From the NCBI GenBank assembly GCA_948567375.1, contig OX419760.1, positions 23,870,001 through 23,934,000 on the forward strand: a stretch of DNA of 64,000 bases, written 5' to 3'. A program made the translations under genes and the position numbers. Under the pieces are notes generated by a model. That model made no database searches. It was not told where the DNA came from and saw only the letters and a program-made list of their open reading frames with translations. This DNA is from Lunularia cruciata (Eukaryota > Streptophyta > Marchantiopsida > Lunulariales > Lunulariaceae). Positions 36,001 through 48,714 of the stretch are shown here, one piece after another. The stretch's first letter is position 1; each line of letters starts with the position of its first letter.

Positions 36001-39000
36001 TCCGCAAGTCCACCCGAACTCCATAGTCCAAGGGACGCAAGACAACACTGTACTTTCGTGCAAGCCCAAAGAACGTATCCTACTGTAATTCTCCGGGGGT
36101 GAAACAACAGTAGTACTGTTTTGAAAGAGTTCAAAGAACAGCACGTACGCTGTGGCTAAAAAGACCAGGGGAAAACCAGTGAATGTGTGAAGTATACTTT
36201 CTTGTCCGTAGCTTCAGTCCACAGACAGGTCATTTTCCGTTGCACAAGGTACTTTGATACTCACTGCAGGAGTTTCGGACATCCAAATTACGGCCATTTG
36301 CCTGTACCTAATGGCAGCCTCACTATATCTGCAATATTTTTTGATGAAGTGATCTGCTTTCAACAATCAACTTCCTTGCTAGAAATGATCATACAGACAG
36401 GGAGTCGGAAAGAACACGTGAGAAAACAAGACTGTCCATATTACTTCTCTGAAGCACCAAATCATACTTGAGTGGTCGTAAACGTAACGCAAGAACCAAA
36501 GATACGGCCCTTGCATGAAAGCATCAGTTCCTACCAAGACTTTCACTTAAGTATGGAAGTATATCACCATCTATTTCAGTGCAGAAAGTCCATTTGGCTC
36601 TAGTGCTGTGTCTGTCCTATTCCTAAAGCGAGTAGAATTGGCTGCCCAGAAAAGTTTCGATTGCCAGGAGATCACAATAATGCGGACGCCTAGTTTCCAG
36701 AAATGTTCACTGGTACCACATCTAATATGTTTTGCGTACTCGCCTCTCCACGGTCTCTACGAACCTTAAACTCTAGACCTCAGAGATACATGAGAATCTG
36801 GCGGGTATGGAGAGCAAATTACCGCAGAAATGATTCGGCAGTTGCTGTCTTCACGTGGGTTACATACGGCAAAAAGCAACCTTCATGATCTGATGGTAAA
36901 TCTCATTTATCACCCCGTACGACTATTTGCACAGTTGATGCACTAGTGGCAACGCAACTACAATCTGATCTTCGTTCCTGTACACGTAATTTTGTCCTGC
37001 TTTTTTTTTAAGTTAACCGTTGATGTTACTACTGATGGCCTGCTATGGAAGTGACTGGGCTCTGGAGAAAGAGTAGAGAGCTCTATGGTGCACGGTGTAT
37101 ACTGTAGGTTCCAAACTTTGGAGGGATAGAAACATCTGTGTGAAGATGTCAATAGATATTAACGGCACCAACAACAGGATGGCTGACGTTCAGCCACTAT
37201 AGGATCTGACAATGACTGACAGACCGTCAGTCAATAATGGAAGAGAAGAGTATGCTAGAGCTGGCCACAGAAGCCAAAACAACCGCATCTATTAATTCAT
37301 AAAGACTCCGAACCATTTCCTATAATGACCATTTGATAGTGACTAAATAGCCATCAAAAGGAGTCAATCAATGGCAGGTAATAGAGCGCAATCCAACATG
37401 TCAGTTCAGTCGGAATTCAAAAGGGTACACATACTTGAGAGGTACACCATACACCCAATTATCACTCAGGTATGATTTCTCCAATACACTATACTATGTA
37501 GAATTTCAAAATGTTCAGATTCCAGGTTCTTCAAGGTCAAATGCTTCATCTGAATACCGTACGTATTGAGTTACTGTAAACTTTGCACGAAAGGCATAAA
37601 ACTTGAAATATTTTTGGAAATGCCAAGTAGGTATTGTTCTTCTTTACGGTTCCATGAGGGGTCATCGAATGGGACTCAAGATACCTGCATCCAGAAGAAA
37701 CTTTTTCTACTATCCTCCTTGAACTTTAGTATGTAAACACGTCCTGAGGCTTGTGACACCTGTAATACGGTGGTTGATTTGTACACGTAAGATACTAATG
37801 GCAAGGCCATGTAAGCAAGTACCCTTGTACGCAATGTCTGAATGGAATGAGAACTAGAAGAAATCAAACCTCTAGGTCCAAATTGAAAGTGACGTCTGCA
37901 TAGAATCTGCAAGTTGCTACAAACCTTCTCAAAAACCGCTTCCTCGGGGAACACGATTTGATCCTAAGATACAGGTCAGTTAAGGCAACAATGCACAACA
38001 ATAGCTTTTAAGTCCATCTCACATTGTTAGTACCAATAAACGTGGCAGCTTCTGTCTACCATGATTTTCACTCCCTTCGTACATCCGACCCTTTGAAAAG
38101 ATGAAGCACATCAAACGCAGTCAAGGAGGATACGTCTTCCATCAAGTTGAGTTCTCGGTCCCACCACTGAAAATGCACAAGGCTGTCATCTGCCTGTCCG
38201 GACAATGAAGTTAGGTTACAGCTTGTGGAGTTACACTTTTGTGAGTAAAGAAGTTTAAGCCAAATCAGTAGCTAATCTTATGGTATGATCTATCTATCCA
38301 AGCTCACAGATAGCATGAAGAATCAATGGTATCTTGTGTGGGTCTCCCCAAATACTGAGCTTAGATGTTCAATATTTCTAACTAGAGCGGTAAGAATCTA
38401 TCCCTGGACAACCGGAAGCTGTAGAAACAGTCTCATATCCCAGAGCACATTTACATAACTTTGACAATAAATCCCAGAAAATCTTGAGCAGAAGCATCGG
38501 TACACAGAACTCAAAGATTGTGAATTCTCATACGACTGACGAGCCAGATCTAAGTCACCTAAATGTGGCCCTCTGATATTTGAAGATTAGGGTGCCACAG
38601 TGAATCAATCAAAAATCTTTGATCTCACTTTCAGATCGAAACTCACTCGAACGATACGAACTAATCCTTTTCTTGGATCAGCATGGACTCGTGAACCGTC
38701 CAAGTGCATCATGCCGGCTCGAAACTCCAGAAATAGTTCCTGGAAAGTGTAAAGAGTTACACTGATGTCAAAAAAGGTCGCTGAGAGTACTCGACTTGAT
38801 AAGTATAAACGAGATTAGCAACAAGCCTGGCAGCCATTATAGGCGGTAATCACAACACATTCAACAGCCCCTACTGGCACACAATGACAGATACGAGGCG
38901 ATCGTAATTGAAGAAAAGTTTCCTGCAAATAGAAACATGATGTGGTCAAAAAGTACTTGTACTCTTCACGATTCTAAGTATGAAACCCGGGAACCATGCC

Positions 39001-40457
39001 ACACTGAACAGGTGCTATGGAAACCTATAAGAAATGAAAACCTAGATTGTGTGAACCCACAGAGTTTCCACTGCTATATCCCAAGCAAATACACCCAAGA
39101 GATGGTGCGATTGCTCCATACATTGTACATGCTTCGAACAGTTACAGAATGCAATCGTCGACGGGTAACAGAAACACAAACGAGACAAGGTTGAGTCTGT
39201 CTATAGTCGTTGTGACTACAAGAGATTTACAATTGCTTGACATATCTTTGGTACTTCGTGCATGCCTAACTGCTAGCACTGAAGATCTTTCAGCCAAGTT
39301 CGGCTCGAGTACCAAAGTTATCGAACTGTATCCTTTCATGATTTCCCCGTTGGTAAGAGTGGAAATTTCCAACTAAGAGGGATTTCCACGTGTGACTTAA
39401 TTACTCCCAGAACATCCCACTGTTCCAGGTGTAGAATTTGTATATTAGTAACTTGAGCGAATCACTTGCAATGACCCCAAATGTGAGCGATAGAATTTGC
39501 AAGAAGAACCAAGGTATACGTAAATGCAGCTACATTGTACATAACAGTAACAACTGCTCGTGGGTCCTCAGCACGCAAGTATAGTGGTGCCTCTGCTTTG
39601 CTGGATCTACATAACAACATGTAGGACACCTAAAACCAATATGTTTTCTTCGTCGCGCTACAGTAAACAAGTGGAGGTGTGCACTAATTCAACCTACCTG
39701 TTACAAGGCTGTAATAGTTGATCTTAATTGATTGTCTGATGGTGATATAAAGAAGTGCAGGTGAGGAAATCCTCAGAGTCGAGTCTTCTTCTTTTGCATT
39801 TTGATTTAAGGAATAGTAGATAGCGTAGAAACACCCATAGAGATAAAGCAGACATCCCTGTGAAGGTACTGCAGAAGAATCTAGTTTCCGCCATATTTTA
39901 TCGTTACTTGGGTGTCAAGATCTCTAAAGTTTTAAAACATTCGTGATGGATAACTCCTTTAAACTAGAACTTTACATGGCAAATTCTGACATAAAGAAAG
40001 TGTTTAGAAGCCAGAGGAAACAAAGCGCAGAAGTGAGTATCCGGGAAGGAAGCATATATGAGTAAGGGGAGCAGGAGCCGCTCGCAGAACGGGGGGATCC
40101 AAACCCACTTCAGACCAAAGCGATGCAAACCGGAGACATGCAGATGGAAGAAAGGAAAACCATGCCATAACCGATGCAATCTGATGGCATGCTGATCTGA
40201 GCAAGTAAATACATGCAAGTCTAACCAAGTCGAAATTGACAAAAACACACGAGCGAAATCTAGGAAGGAACCAAATAGTTTGATCCGTATGTTTTGATCC
40301 TTATCATGTGCAGCCGACAAACCCTAAACGCGTGTGTGCGAATTGCAGAAACAGGACTCACACTCTAGAAATTGAAGAAATTCGCTCACTGAAATACCTG
40401 TGCCGTGTCATCTCCGGCTGACTCCGAAGATTGTGGAGGTGGCGCAGTAAGCCCCAT
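33010..40457 (-). CDS. RPN13: 26S proteasome ubiquitin receptor RPN13
   Basis: Thirteen exons on the minus strand, in order: 40398-40457, 38647-38739, 38134-38193, 37925-37963, 37685-37759, 35591-35660, 35465-35494, 35250-35337, 34629-34735, 33917-34011, 33698-33775, 33461-33515, 33010-33176. All introns are GT-AG, phases agree and the total is 338 residues. Residues about 21-131 are the Pru domain (LFLEFRAGMMHLDGSRV, RVYILKFKEDSRKSFFWMQ), which binds ubiquitin and docks on RPN2. L56, F76 and F97 match the ubiquitin-contact residues of human RPN13 (L56, F76, F98). Residues about 184-310 are the DEUBAD domain (DLQRILQGLGQ, DILKPDVVIPLL, LDWAQFGIDPSNY) that activates UCH37-type deubiquitinase. 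The tail is charged (EREVQKRDQKRERD). It acts in the proteasome regulatory particle. Introns 1 and 5 are 1.66 and 2.02 kb; exons 4 and 7 are tiny (39 and 30 nt). The weakest call is the exon 7 acceptor (TTCTAG ending at 35495), chosen because the nearer upstream AG brings a stop into frame. Confidence 0.94.
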
Positions 40458-41500
40458 CGTGGCAGTAGCAAAAAAATATCTGTAATTAATAACCAACAAT
40501 CACGATCAAATTAGCACCTCTTGAAGTACCAATTCTGGCGACGAAGCTACCATATTGCATGACTTGATTTGTAACCAACAATCAGCTTCGACGTTAGCCC
40601 GATGACCCCTACTCTCCGTAACCTCAATTTCTCAACCACTAAGCCAACCCGATCCACCGCGAGGAGCAAAACATCTCCACCTCGTTACCTCTAAACCCCG
40701 TAAGTATATACCCTCCCAGTATGCAATTAGGTCCAATTCAGCTCATGTCACCCGGAAATATCAACAACTGAACGAATTGCGCAAACATCCGATTTCCTCC
40801 TCCGGGGCAACTCCATTCGAATAACACTGGCACAGAATTCGCGGGAGGGCTCTTCTACCCCCGCGAAATGCTCTAAGAACAAACTGATAAAACGACCAAA
40901 TCTCCAAGAAACGCTAAAGATGCTACAACTTGAAATGCACCAGAGACACGGAGCTCACCTTTGACCAAACCGATTACAGCTTCCAACACAAAACCCTGTC
41001 TGCCTCCGCAACCAATTCTAACAGTTTGAGACTCGACCCTTCCCCCAGTTGTCGCTCCACAGCCTCTTCAAAGAAGTACAGTCCACCACCACAGCACTAC
41101 AGTTGTGTTTCCTGCAGAACGGGACTCTCCTCTTCCACTGCCAACAACGCTCTAACGAGCGCAACCCAAAATCGGAAAGACCTTCCACAATCAATCTCAT
41201 TCATTATTCGTAATTTGAAAAAATACTTGTTTTCTAAAAGGCGATTTGAAAAAAGGAGATAGAGAAATCCATGCATAACGCATCTTTCCTTCTTTTTATA
41301 CATTTATGGGTGGGATCAGCAGAAATACACCGTGCCTCACTCTCATTCCAATTTACTCCAATCATTGCAGCCCAAAGTTGTGTATTGAAGGCCCTCCAAC
41401 AATATTTATATATTATTGGGTAGAGATGTTCATTTTCTGAAATCTCCAGATGGTTGTATGGATGGATTTTGAATATTTTGTTAATATTCATCTTGGATCA
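40458..41500. promoter_or_regulatory. Probable leader and promoter of RPN13
   Basis: Sequence upstream of the RPN13 start, first ordinary in composition and then AT-rich beyond about 41.2 kb. A 110-codon plus-strand ORF (40930-41262) has no motif and overlaps antisense frames, so I do not call it. I could not fix a TATA box or start site. Confidence 0.3.
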
Positions 41501-44500
41501 TCCCTTGTGTATCCCATTTTCAAGATCACAATCAGTTTGTGGAGCCAGAGAATGCATTTAATGACTTGATAAACGAAATTTTGAATTAAAAATACATAAT
41601 TTCCTATTAATCCTATTAATCTCACAAGTTACATAAATTGGGGATCTTGATTAAATATTTGTCTACCGTGATTTGTTTCGTTATTCAGACAAACCGAGTA
41701 AGACAATAAGCCCACGTCATATTAGTATTGATTCCCTAAACCCTAAACCCTAAACCCAAGCCTCCTTCGATATAGATATATATAAATTAGAGGGTATCAT
41801 AAATGTGAATAAAAAAATACTCATATACTAGTGAGATTAATGGGATTAATAGGATAGGGTTTATTATTATTATTATTCAAGTTTATTATTATAATATTCT
41901 TAGAATCAGGTTCATACTATTTATCAACGAGATATTATTCTAATTTCAAATAGTTATTATAATCCATAGTTTGAGATGGTATTAGACCTATGGTGACATC
42001 ATATCTAATGGTTTGAAAACTCCATATGCTTGCAAGTCACATTTGTTCAAATATCCCGATTACAAAATTTTCCTTAACTTAAGTATCATATATTACAAAG
42101 AACAAGTTTCTCGACAAATAATCATATACATATATTCATAGAACGATTTCAGATGTTTCAAGATCTCAAAATGTTTTCTCGTAATATCTATGATGGAACC
42201 TCCTTTTCTAGAATCCCTAAGTTAATGGAACTAGATTATCAAAATCTGGATTTAACATAATCTCGTTTGTTTTTAGCAGCTTTTCAAGTTCCGAGATTAA
42301 AATTGAACGCCAAGTACTTAAGAAGATGTATTTGATATTTAAATGTGACCACCAATATCCTTGTATGTCAAATGTCCTGCTACAAAACCCAACCTGCTCG
42401 TTGCAATTGATAGAATGTCAGATTTTTTGTTCAACGTTGTTTCATACATGTTTCTATAACGAGGAAATATTAATTTCACATTTACTTTGATTGGCTTTTC
42501 ATAAATTATCAATTTGAGCAATAATAGTAATCCTGTCATCAACCGACCTAGTTCATGATCATAATTCTGGTAATTACTCTAGTACGTCTCCTTTATTGCC
42601 TAGAGTAGGAAATTAAAAATGTTACTAACCAATATTTAATCTGGTCCAATATTAACTAATTTTAATCATATAATATCTAAAAAATTATTAATAATATTAT
42701 AAACACATGTTAGACGTATTTCTTTTAGGAAGAACCAAACTTTCATCTACGATACAATCACTTCGGTATCCAACGTATACACTCTTGACAACATTTTGAG
42801 AATAGATAGAAGGATAGCCATAACAATCTGTTTTTTAATAAGTTAAGCTTCCGAATATTGTTTGATGTTGCTCTTTTATTCGTAGATAAAGATAGCCATG
42901 GATGCAATAGATGTCACATAGATATGCTTTATTTAGTTCGATTTGCGTGACATCCATTTACAGAAGTGAGAAGATTTTGAGTAGAGGACACAAGGATGGA
43001 AAATAGGCTAGGTATATTATGTAGTACCATATAACTTGTAATTAAATGCTTATAGATCGTGTGCATGTATTCAAAAGGAACTCTAAAAGACCGATAAATA
43101 ATTTCTATTCCAACTGTAGTAAGAAGATGTGAAAGAAAAACATGAAAAAAGTTTAGATATATATAACTAATATAAATAATGAGTGTTGGAATCAACCATC
43201 ATGTGACAATGGTACTCTAGCCAACAATTTCTTTATTTATTCATTTATAGCTATAAATATAAGGATGTAAGGTAACACGGCCAATGTCATACGTACGTCC
43301 ATCCTGATATTAAATTGAAGAGTGTAGTTTAGATAATTGCGGTCACGAGCTCTTAGCAACTCACTTAAGGTGAAATATCAATTGGGTTAAGCAATATTTA
43401 GATTCATTTCTACAACGCAAGCAAAATTGTTAAGCCAGTCTTCTTTTATTTACTCTATTATTTACTATTTATAAATTTATTTTATTATTTATACACATTT
43501 ATGCCAGCAATCCTAAAATCAACAGATCAAGCATCTTCTAAGAGATGACAAAATCTAAACCTGATCAGATATTAAATTTTGTATGACAAATACGCTCCTT
43601 AAAATTGTTTCATCATTACAATTTTAAGCTTTAGATCAAGTAAAGGACATAACATACATCAAAATCAAATAATATCCTACATATGTTAAGACTTACTAAA
43701 ATGTAAAAAAATTATTAGAGCTAAGTAAGTATCAATAAAAATTCATACATTTCATTTGAATACAGCGTTCTTTCCATGTTATAATGTATATAGAGGATTG
43801 GAAACACTGATGTATACTAGATCAAACTATTTAGAAGTGCAATTTCTATTTTGAAGCATTTGAAGTTATATATATCAGATTTTTAAATTTTTATACTGAT
43901 ATTTATTTTTATGATTATAAAATACTAGTAAAAATCATATGCCTCAGAGTAAAAATGTAACTATTACAATAAAGTCAAGCTTATTCCAGGTTATGCAATA
44001 TGCAATATCTTAAATAAACATATCTTTGTATAAATCTTATTTCTTTAATATTAATATGATGCTTCAAATATGTACTATGAATTAAGATTTTATAAAATAA
44101 AATAAGGATAAGATAATGCATTCAAAATATGGAGAGTAATTATCATGCACATAATTTTGATAATAGTTATTCCTTAATTTTAATTAATTAATTAACCTGT
44201 TTAAATCACGCTAATGAAGCATTCACTTCAAAATTTATATTCATAATAATCTTAAAGTTAAAAAACCAATTAATAACTAAATATGTGTTGAAAATCAATA
44301 CACTCCATAAATCTTAAGATTGTGTTTCATACAAATGAAAAGTGGAGTTTGGTTGATTGTACATTGTCTAATCTATTAATTCAACTTACTTTCCCTTATA
44401 ATCACTAACAAAATTATTCTCATAACCAAACTTCATCCAATTATACTCCTTAAATCAAGCAAGTTGAACTTTATGTTTTAAATTAAATATTTTATTTTTA

Positions 44501-45430
44501 ATATCATTACATAAAATATATCTTCTATCTTGAACCTTAAAGCATGATCTATTTACAACCAAAAGAAACCATAGAATTGTTTACTTTTCATTATAGTTGT
44601 TTAGAGTTTTCTTACATGATATATCATACTATATTGGTTTGAGCTAATGTAGTGTTGAGAAATTTCTATTTGTTTTTTATTATTTAAAGTGTATGTTAAT
44701 AACCATAGTTGGATTGAACTTGGGTTTTGTAATACCATTAGCTAGACCAATTCTCTAAAGGTCAAAATTGGCTTGGTAATATCTTTAGAGACATTATACA
44801 TGATGGTCTAAGTGGATCAGATAGAGAAATCACCAAAAGAGGACTCCCATAATAAGGCAGAGGTCAACAACACACCAAAAACTTTAGAGCCAATCTTGGA
44901 AGCCCAAATGAAAGAATTAGGCCTTGCAAGATAGATTTTTACCTTCTCTTGGATGACAAGACATTGCCTTCTCTTCTCCTAGTTTGTCTCATTGAGATAT
45001 TCTAACGGTTCCATTTTCATTCTATTATGAACTTTCTATGGAAATATTCTCAAAATATTCCCTTTGGTTAAATTTGTTGACCAACCAAATGGAACTAGGG
45101 TTGCATGTCACCAATCTATCTAACTAGTCTAAAGATGTAGCTTGCTAACATGTCACAAATCTATATATCTAATCTAAGGGTGCAGCTCTCTCAAAGAGGC
45201 ATATTCTTTGCTATATAATAAAGTGCTATTTTGGATCATTGGAGTCTTGGGAATTCCACTCTTATGTTTTTCTATCTTTGGATTATAAGTCTAAACCCAA
45301 AATAAGCCCTTGTGGAAACACTATTAGGGGCCTTCCATATTGACACTTGAACCTAAAGTTGAAGATGAAGGAATTCTACTCTTTTTTGTACAGCTAGTAC
45401 AAACCAAGTAGAATTCATTACAAGTGACCA
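41500..45430. other. AT-rich, gene-free stretch
   Basis: A long A+T-rich stretch with stops in all frames. No ORF exceeds 90 codons and none has a motif. It grades into the retrotransposon cluster, so it is probably decayed transposon DNA, but no domain is legible. Confidence 0.55.
41734..41757. repeat. Interstitial telomere-like repeat (CCCTAAA)3
   Basis: Three complete CCCTAAA units plus CCC, the Arabidopsis-type plant telomere repeat. It lies about 1.3 kb upstream of the RPN13 start. It may be a telo-box promoter element or a scar of telomerase-assisted break repair; distance favours the second. Confidence 0.9.
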
Positions 45431-45517
45431 GGAAAGTTGCGAGGTGACACTTGGAGTTCTTTCAATGAGCATCCAAAAGAACTAATTTGGCACTCATGTG
45501 GTAGTGACGAGCAACGG

Positions 45518-46093
45518 ATGAAGGCATACAAAAGAATCATATTGATGTTGTTTAAGTTTGTTGTATGCAATGCTAAGAGGAATCCTTGGATTAATCCAAT
45601 AGTCTCAAGAGCTCAAAGAGGAAGGAAAAGATCAACAAAATCAAGAAGTTGTGCAATGAGTAACAAGAATCAAGAGAATTCAAATGGTCATCTAGCAAGT
45701 ATATTCAAAGGAAGTAAGTGTGGAGCAAGAAGAATGAATCTCATAGCACCATCCATCAAGAAATTTGAGATGATAGCTAGATATGAGTTTTTGGAAGAGC
45801 ATCTCTTGAGTTTTTATTTATGTGTTTGGAGTCACATTTTTGTGAGAATTGCTCAAGAATTGAAAATGGGTATCAAACATGGTGGCAATGCCTTGTGTGA
45901 TCATCCTCACAATTGGACCAAAGACCATCGATATAAAGTGTTGGCAAAGGATGTTAAGATTATAAGAGAACATACATTTCTTACCCAACACAAAAAAACC
46001 AGGGAATTGACAATCAAACTTGAAGCCTTATTCACATTTCAAACATGTCAAAGAACACAAGGATTGGCCAAACACTCCAAGAGCATTCCATAG
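45518..46093 (+). CDS. Unrecognised ORF next to a copia LTR
   Basis: An open frame of about 190 codons from the first in-frame ATG (MKAYKRIILMLFKFVV) to TAG at 46091; the frame stays open about 27 codons further upstream. It is rich in Lys and Arg and shows no domain I know. It abuts, in the opposite direction, the LTR-like end of the Ty1/copia fragment. The likeliest reading is transposon-derived sequence that happens to be open antisense. A captured host fragment is possible. Confidence 0.2.
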   Translation: MKAYKRIILMLFKFVVCNAKRNPWINPIVSRAQRGRKRSTKSRSCAMSNKNQENSNGHLASIFKGSKCGARRMNLIAPSIKKFEMIARYEFLEEHLLSFYLCVWSHIFVRIAQELKMGIKHGGNALCDHPHNWTKDHRYKVLAKDVKIIREHTFLTQHKKTRELTIKLEALFTFQTCQRTQGLAKHSKSIP

Positions 46094-46560
46094 TAGATCA
46101 AGAGAGAGAGAGCAAGAGAGCACATAAGAAGAAAGACAATAATTAATGAGAGAGTGTACTCCTCTTATCTATACATAGTATACATGTGTATACTAAATCT
46201 TGATACAATTATACAATGAGAGGTAAGTCATTATGAACTTGGGATAGTATCAACACCCCCCCTCAAGCTTGACTCAATATCCTCTATACCAAGGTAAAGT
46301 TTGAAAGCCTCAAACTTATCTCTAAATAAAGCCTTGGTGAAAATATCAACTATCTACTGACTTATGCAATCAAAAGCAAGCTCAATCTGCCCTACTAGAA
46401 CCTTCTCCCTAACAAAGTGATAGTGCAACTCAATGTGCTTAATTCTAGCATTAACACATAATTACTAGCTAACTAGATGCTACTTATGTTATTTGTGTAT
46501 AATACATTGGGAAATAAACAATACACACCAATTATTGAAAGCAAACTCTAAAGCCAAAAA
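46090..46560 (-). mobile_element. Ty1/copia fragment: RNase H end, polypurine tract and LTR
   Basis: Read on the minus strand, 46455 to about 46258 encodes the conserved C-terminal end of a Ty1/copia polyprotein: RIKHIELHYHFVREKV, then GQIELAFDC, an in-frame TAG, IVDIFTKALFRDKFEAF and LGIEDIESSLRGG. Before it (about 46456-46530), in another frame, is a remnant LYTNNISSI-stop-LASN of the preceding RNase H motif. The coding end runs straight into a polypurine tract (GAGGGGGGG) and TGTTGATACTATCCC, the start of the 3' LTR, which extends toward about 46100. The remainder of the element is missing. Nonsense and frameshift changes make it inactive. Confidence 0.85.
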
Positions 46561-46587
46561 ACTTCATAAGTTACATTGGTGGCTCCA

Positions 46588-47078
46588 CTATAACATATGG
46601 AGTTTACAAATGAGCTAGTCAAGACTAATGAAATAGCAAATAGGCCAAATTAGCCAAGAATTATAATAATATTCTAGAAGCATCTAGGAAGCTACTTGGT
46701 ACCTTCCAAGTACTAACATGCATGCCAAGTAGTGACTTCTAAGAGGAAGTTTATTAGGAAGCTTCTTGGCTAGCTTAGCATGCACACCAAGTAGTTGGCT
46801 TTTTAGAAGGAAGCTTCTTGGGAAGCTTCTTGACTAGCTTAGCTTGCACGCCAAGTAGACAATTTCTAGAAGGAAGCTTCTCAATAAGCTTGGCTGCACT
46901 CTAAGAAGCCAAATTTTAAGAAGCTTCTTGAAAAGCTTCTCAAGAGCTTTGTATGTTCCCTATAAATACCAAAGCCCAAGCTCATGTTAAGTATTTGGAG
47001 TTTCCTTCATTCAAAAGTCCCATTGTGATTTTTATTTTGGATCTTCCATCCTCTTATTTCTCTCCTTGGTATTTTACA
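46588..47078 (+). repeat. Gypsy LTR copy 1
   Basis: Aligns with LTR copies 2 and 3, sharing the AGGCCAAATTAGCC-like block, repeated GGAAGCTTCTTGGGAAGC motifs, the CCCTATAAATA promoter box and the TTTCTCTCCTTGGT end. It ends in TTTTACA and is followed by a degraded primer site (TTGACATCAAAGTATG). The TG start is mutated. It is the most diverged of the three copies. Confidence 0.75.
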
Positions 47079-48276
47079 TTGACATCAAAGTATGAATGGG
47101 ATGGATGGAATTTATGGACCACCAAATCTATTTCCACCAAAACATTGGGATTTTTGTGTCCATGTACTACCCAAGCATCATTTCACATAGTTCATCATCT
47201 CATGCTTCGGGTAGAATGTTTTTTGAATGCAATCACCTTGTCCAATGAACCCTTGGCACTTCTAATTGCAACTTATGGAAAATATTGGACATGTTGCAAC
47301 TACATATAACTAAATACAAACTACTACATACTACACACAACTACATGTTAACTTAGATAACTGTAGGTAGTTTGATAGAGTAGCAGCCATGATAGAAATG
47401 CCTAAAGTTATCATTGTTATGTAGTAACAAATTGAGCAACTTACTTGATTGTTGGAAGAACAAGACCATAAACAACAAGAGCATGTAGAGAGAGCACTAT
47501 TTTAAGAAGGAGAAGAGAAAATCTGATTTTCAAAGCCCTATGTATCTAAAGGCAAGAATCTCTTAGGCGGAGTGGAGAATTGTGTATTTGATTGTAAATG
47601 TTATTTTGAAGCTATAAATCTTCAAGATGAATAGAGATAGATTTTCTTGGCTTCAAGCCAATTGGATGGAGTGACAAAACTATGGTGACTATTTCAAGTG
47701 GAGCAAGCTGAATAGCATTTTTTTGCATCAATATTGACATGAGAAGAATTCAAGAGTGCAATAATTGGGCAATTCCAAGCTATAAATACCACACAAGCCA
47801 CACAAGATAGATTGCTTGTGTAAGAAGCTATATCACTCAATTACAAAACACCATGATTCAAATTCCAAACATACTTGAAGGTGAAGCTCTTGATCAATTT
47901 GAGAGGGGTTTGAAGTCATACACCAAATTGGAAGTGACTATGTGGGAGCCTAAACACTTGGAGGAAGCCATGTAATTGGTTGAGTGCTTTGATTCTTGGT
48001 TGCAACAACTTGGTCTTGTCCTCAATCTTCACAAAACTTATCAACATGCTACACACAAGTGGAAGAGCTTGTACCAATAGAGATTGATTCCATCCAATAG
48101 AGACCACTTGGTATTGCAAATAAAGAAAGATTGCGATAAAATGGTGGTTGTTTTTAGTGTCACCAAATTGAATATCACATTGTTGAATATCTACTCAAGA
48201 ATGGACAACCTCAACAAATTGCCCAAATGGAGTTCATGGAGTATGATGATCAAGAAACAAAGAATCCCAGTAGAAG
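47079..48276 (+). mobile_element. Truncated Gypsy gag remnant behind LTR 1
   Basis: Matches the leader and gag region of the neighbouring element (48703-49920) almost end to end; for example 47380-47640 aligns with 48990-49256. Coding is broken by many stops. It stops abruptly just after the position of the zinc knuckle and is joined directly to the TG of LTR 2. Protease, reverse transcriptase and integrase are absent. Confidence 0.75.
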
Positions 48277-48701
48277 TGTAACAACATTGAATTTAGTGAC
48301 AAAGTTAGTCAAGGTTAACAAAGTAGTGAATAGAACAAATTAGCTTAGAGTATTCTAGAAGTATCTAGGAATTTTATTGAGAAGCTTCCCACAAGCTTAG
48401 CTTGCATCCAAAGTAGGTAGTTTCTAGAAGGAAGCTCTAGAAGTTTCCAACGAGCTTAGCTTGCATGCCAAGTATGCAGCTTCAAGAAGGAAGCTTGTTG
48501 AGAAGCTTTCCAGTTAACTTGACTTGCACTCCAAGACAGTACCTCAAGGAAGATTCTTGAGAAGCTTCTCAAGTGCATTGTATGCTCCTTATAAATAAAA
48601 GAGCCAAAGCTCATGCTAGGCATTTGGAGTTTACCCATATTCAAGTGTCCCAATGTGATATTCCATTCTCAAATTTCTCTCCTTGGTCTTGGACTTTTAT
48701 A
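48277..48701 (+). repeat. Gypsy LTR copy 2 (5' LTR)
   Basis: A 425-bp LTR starting TGTAACAACATTG and ending GGACTTTTATA, where the terminal CA has become TA. It carries a TATAAATAAA promoter box near 48590. It aligns over its whole length with LTR 3. The flanking five bases (AGAAG) do not match those after LTR 3 (TCCAT), so there is no target-site duplication. Confidence 0.88.
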
Positions 48702-48702
48702 T

Positions 48703-48714
48703 TGGTATCAGAGC
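48703..48714 (+). other. Primer binding site for initiator Met-tRNA
   Basis: TGGTATCAGAGC, the standard plant retrotransposon primer site complementary to the 3' end of initiator methionine tRNA, lies one base after LTR 2. Confidence 0.93.

Noticed and set aside
37676-37954. 92-codon minus-strand ORF containing FPEEAVFEKV and RVYILKFKEDSRKSFFWMQ
   Set aside because: It is not a separate gene. It reads through two true RPN13 exons (37925-37963 and 37685-37759) and the intron between them.
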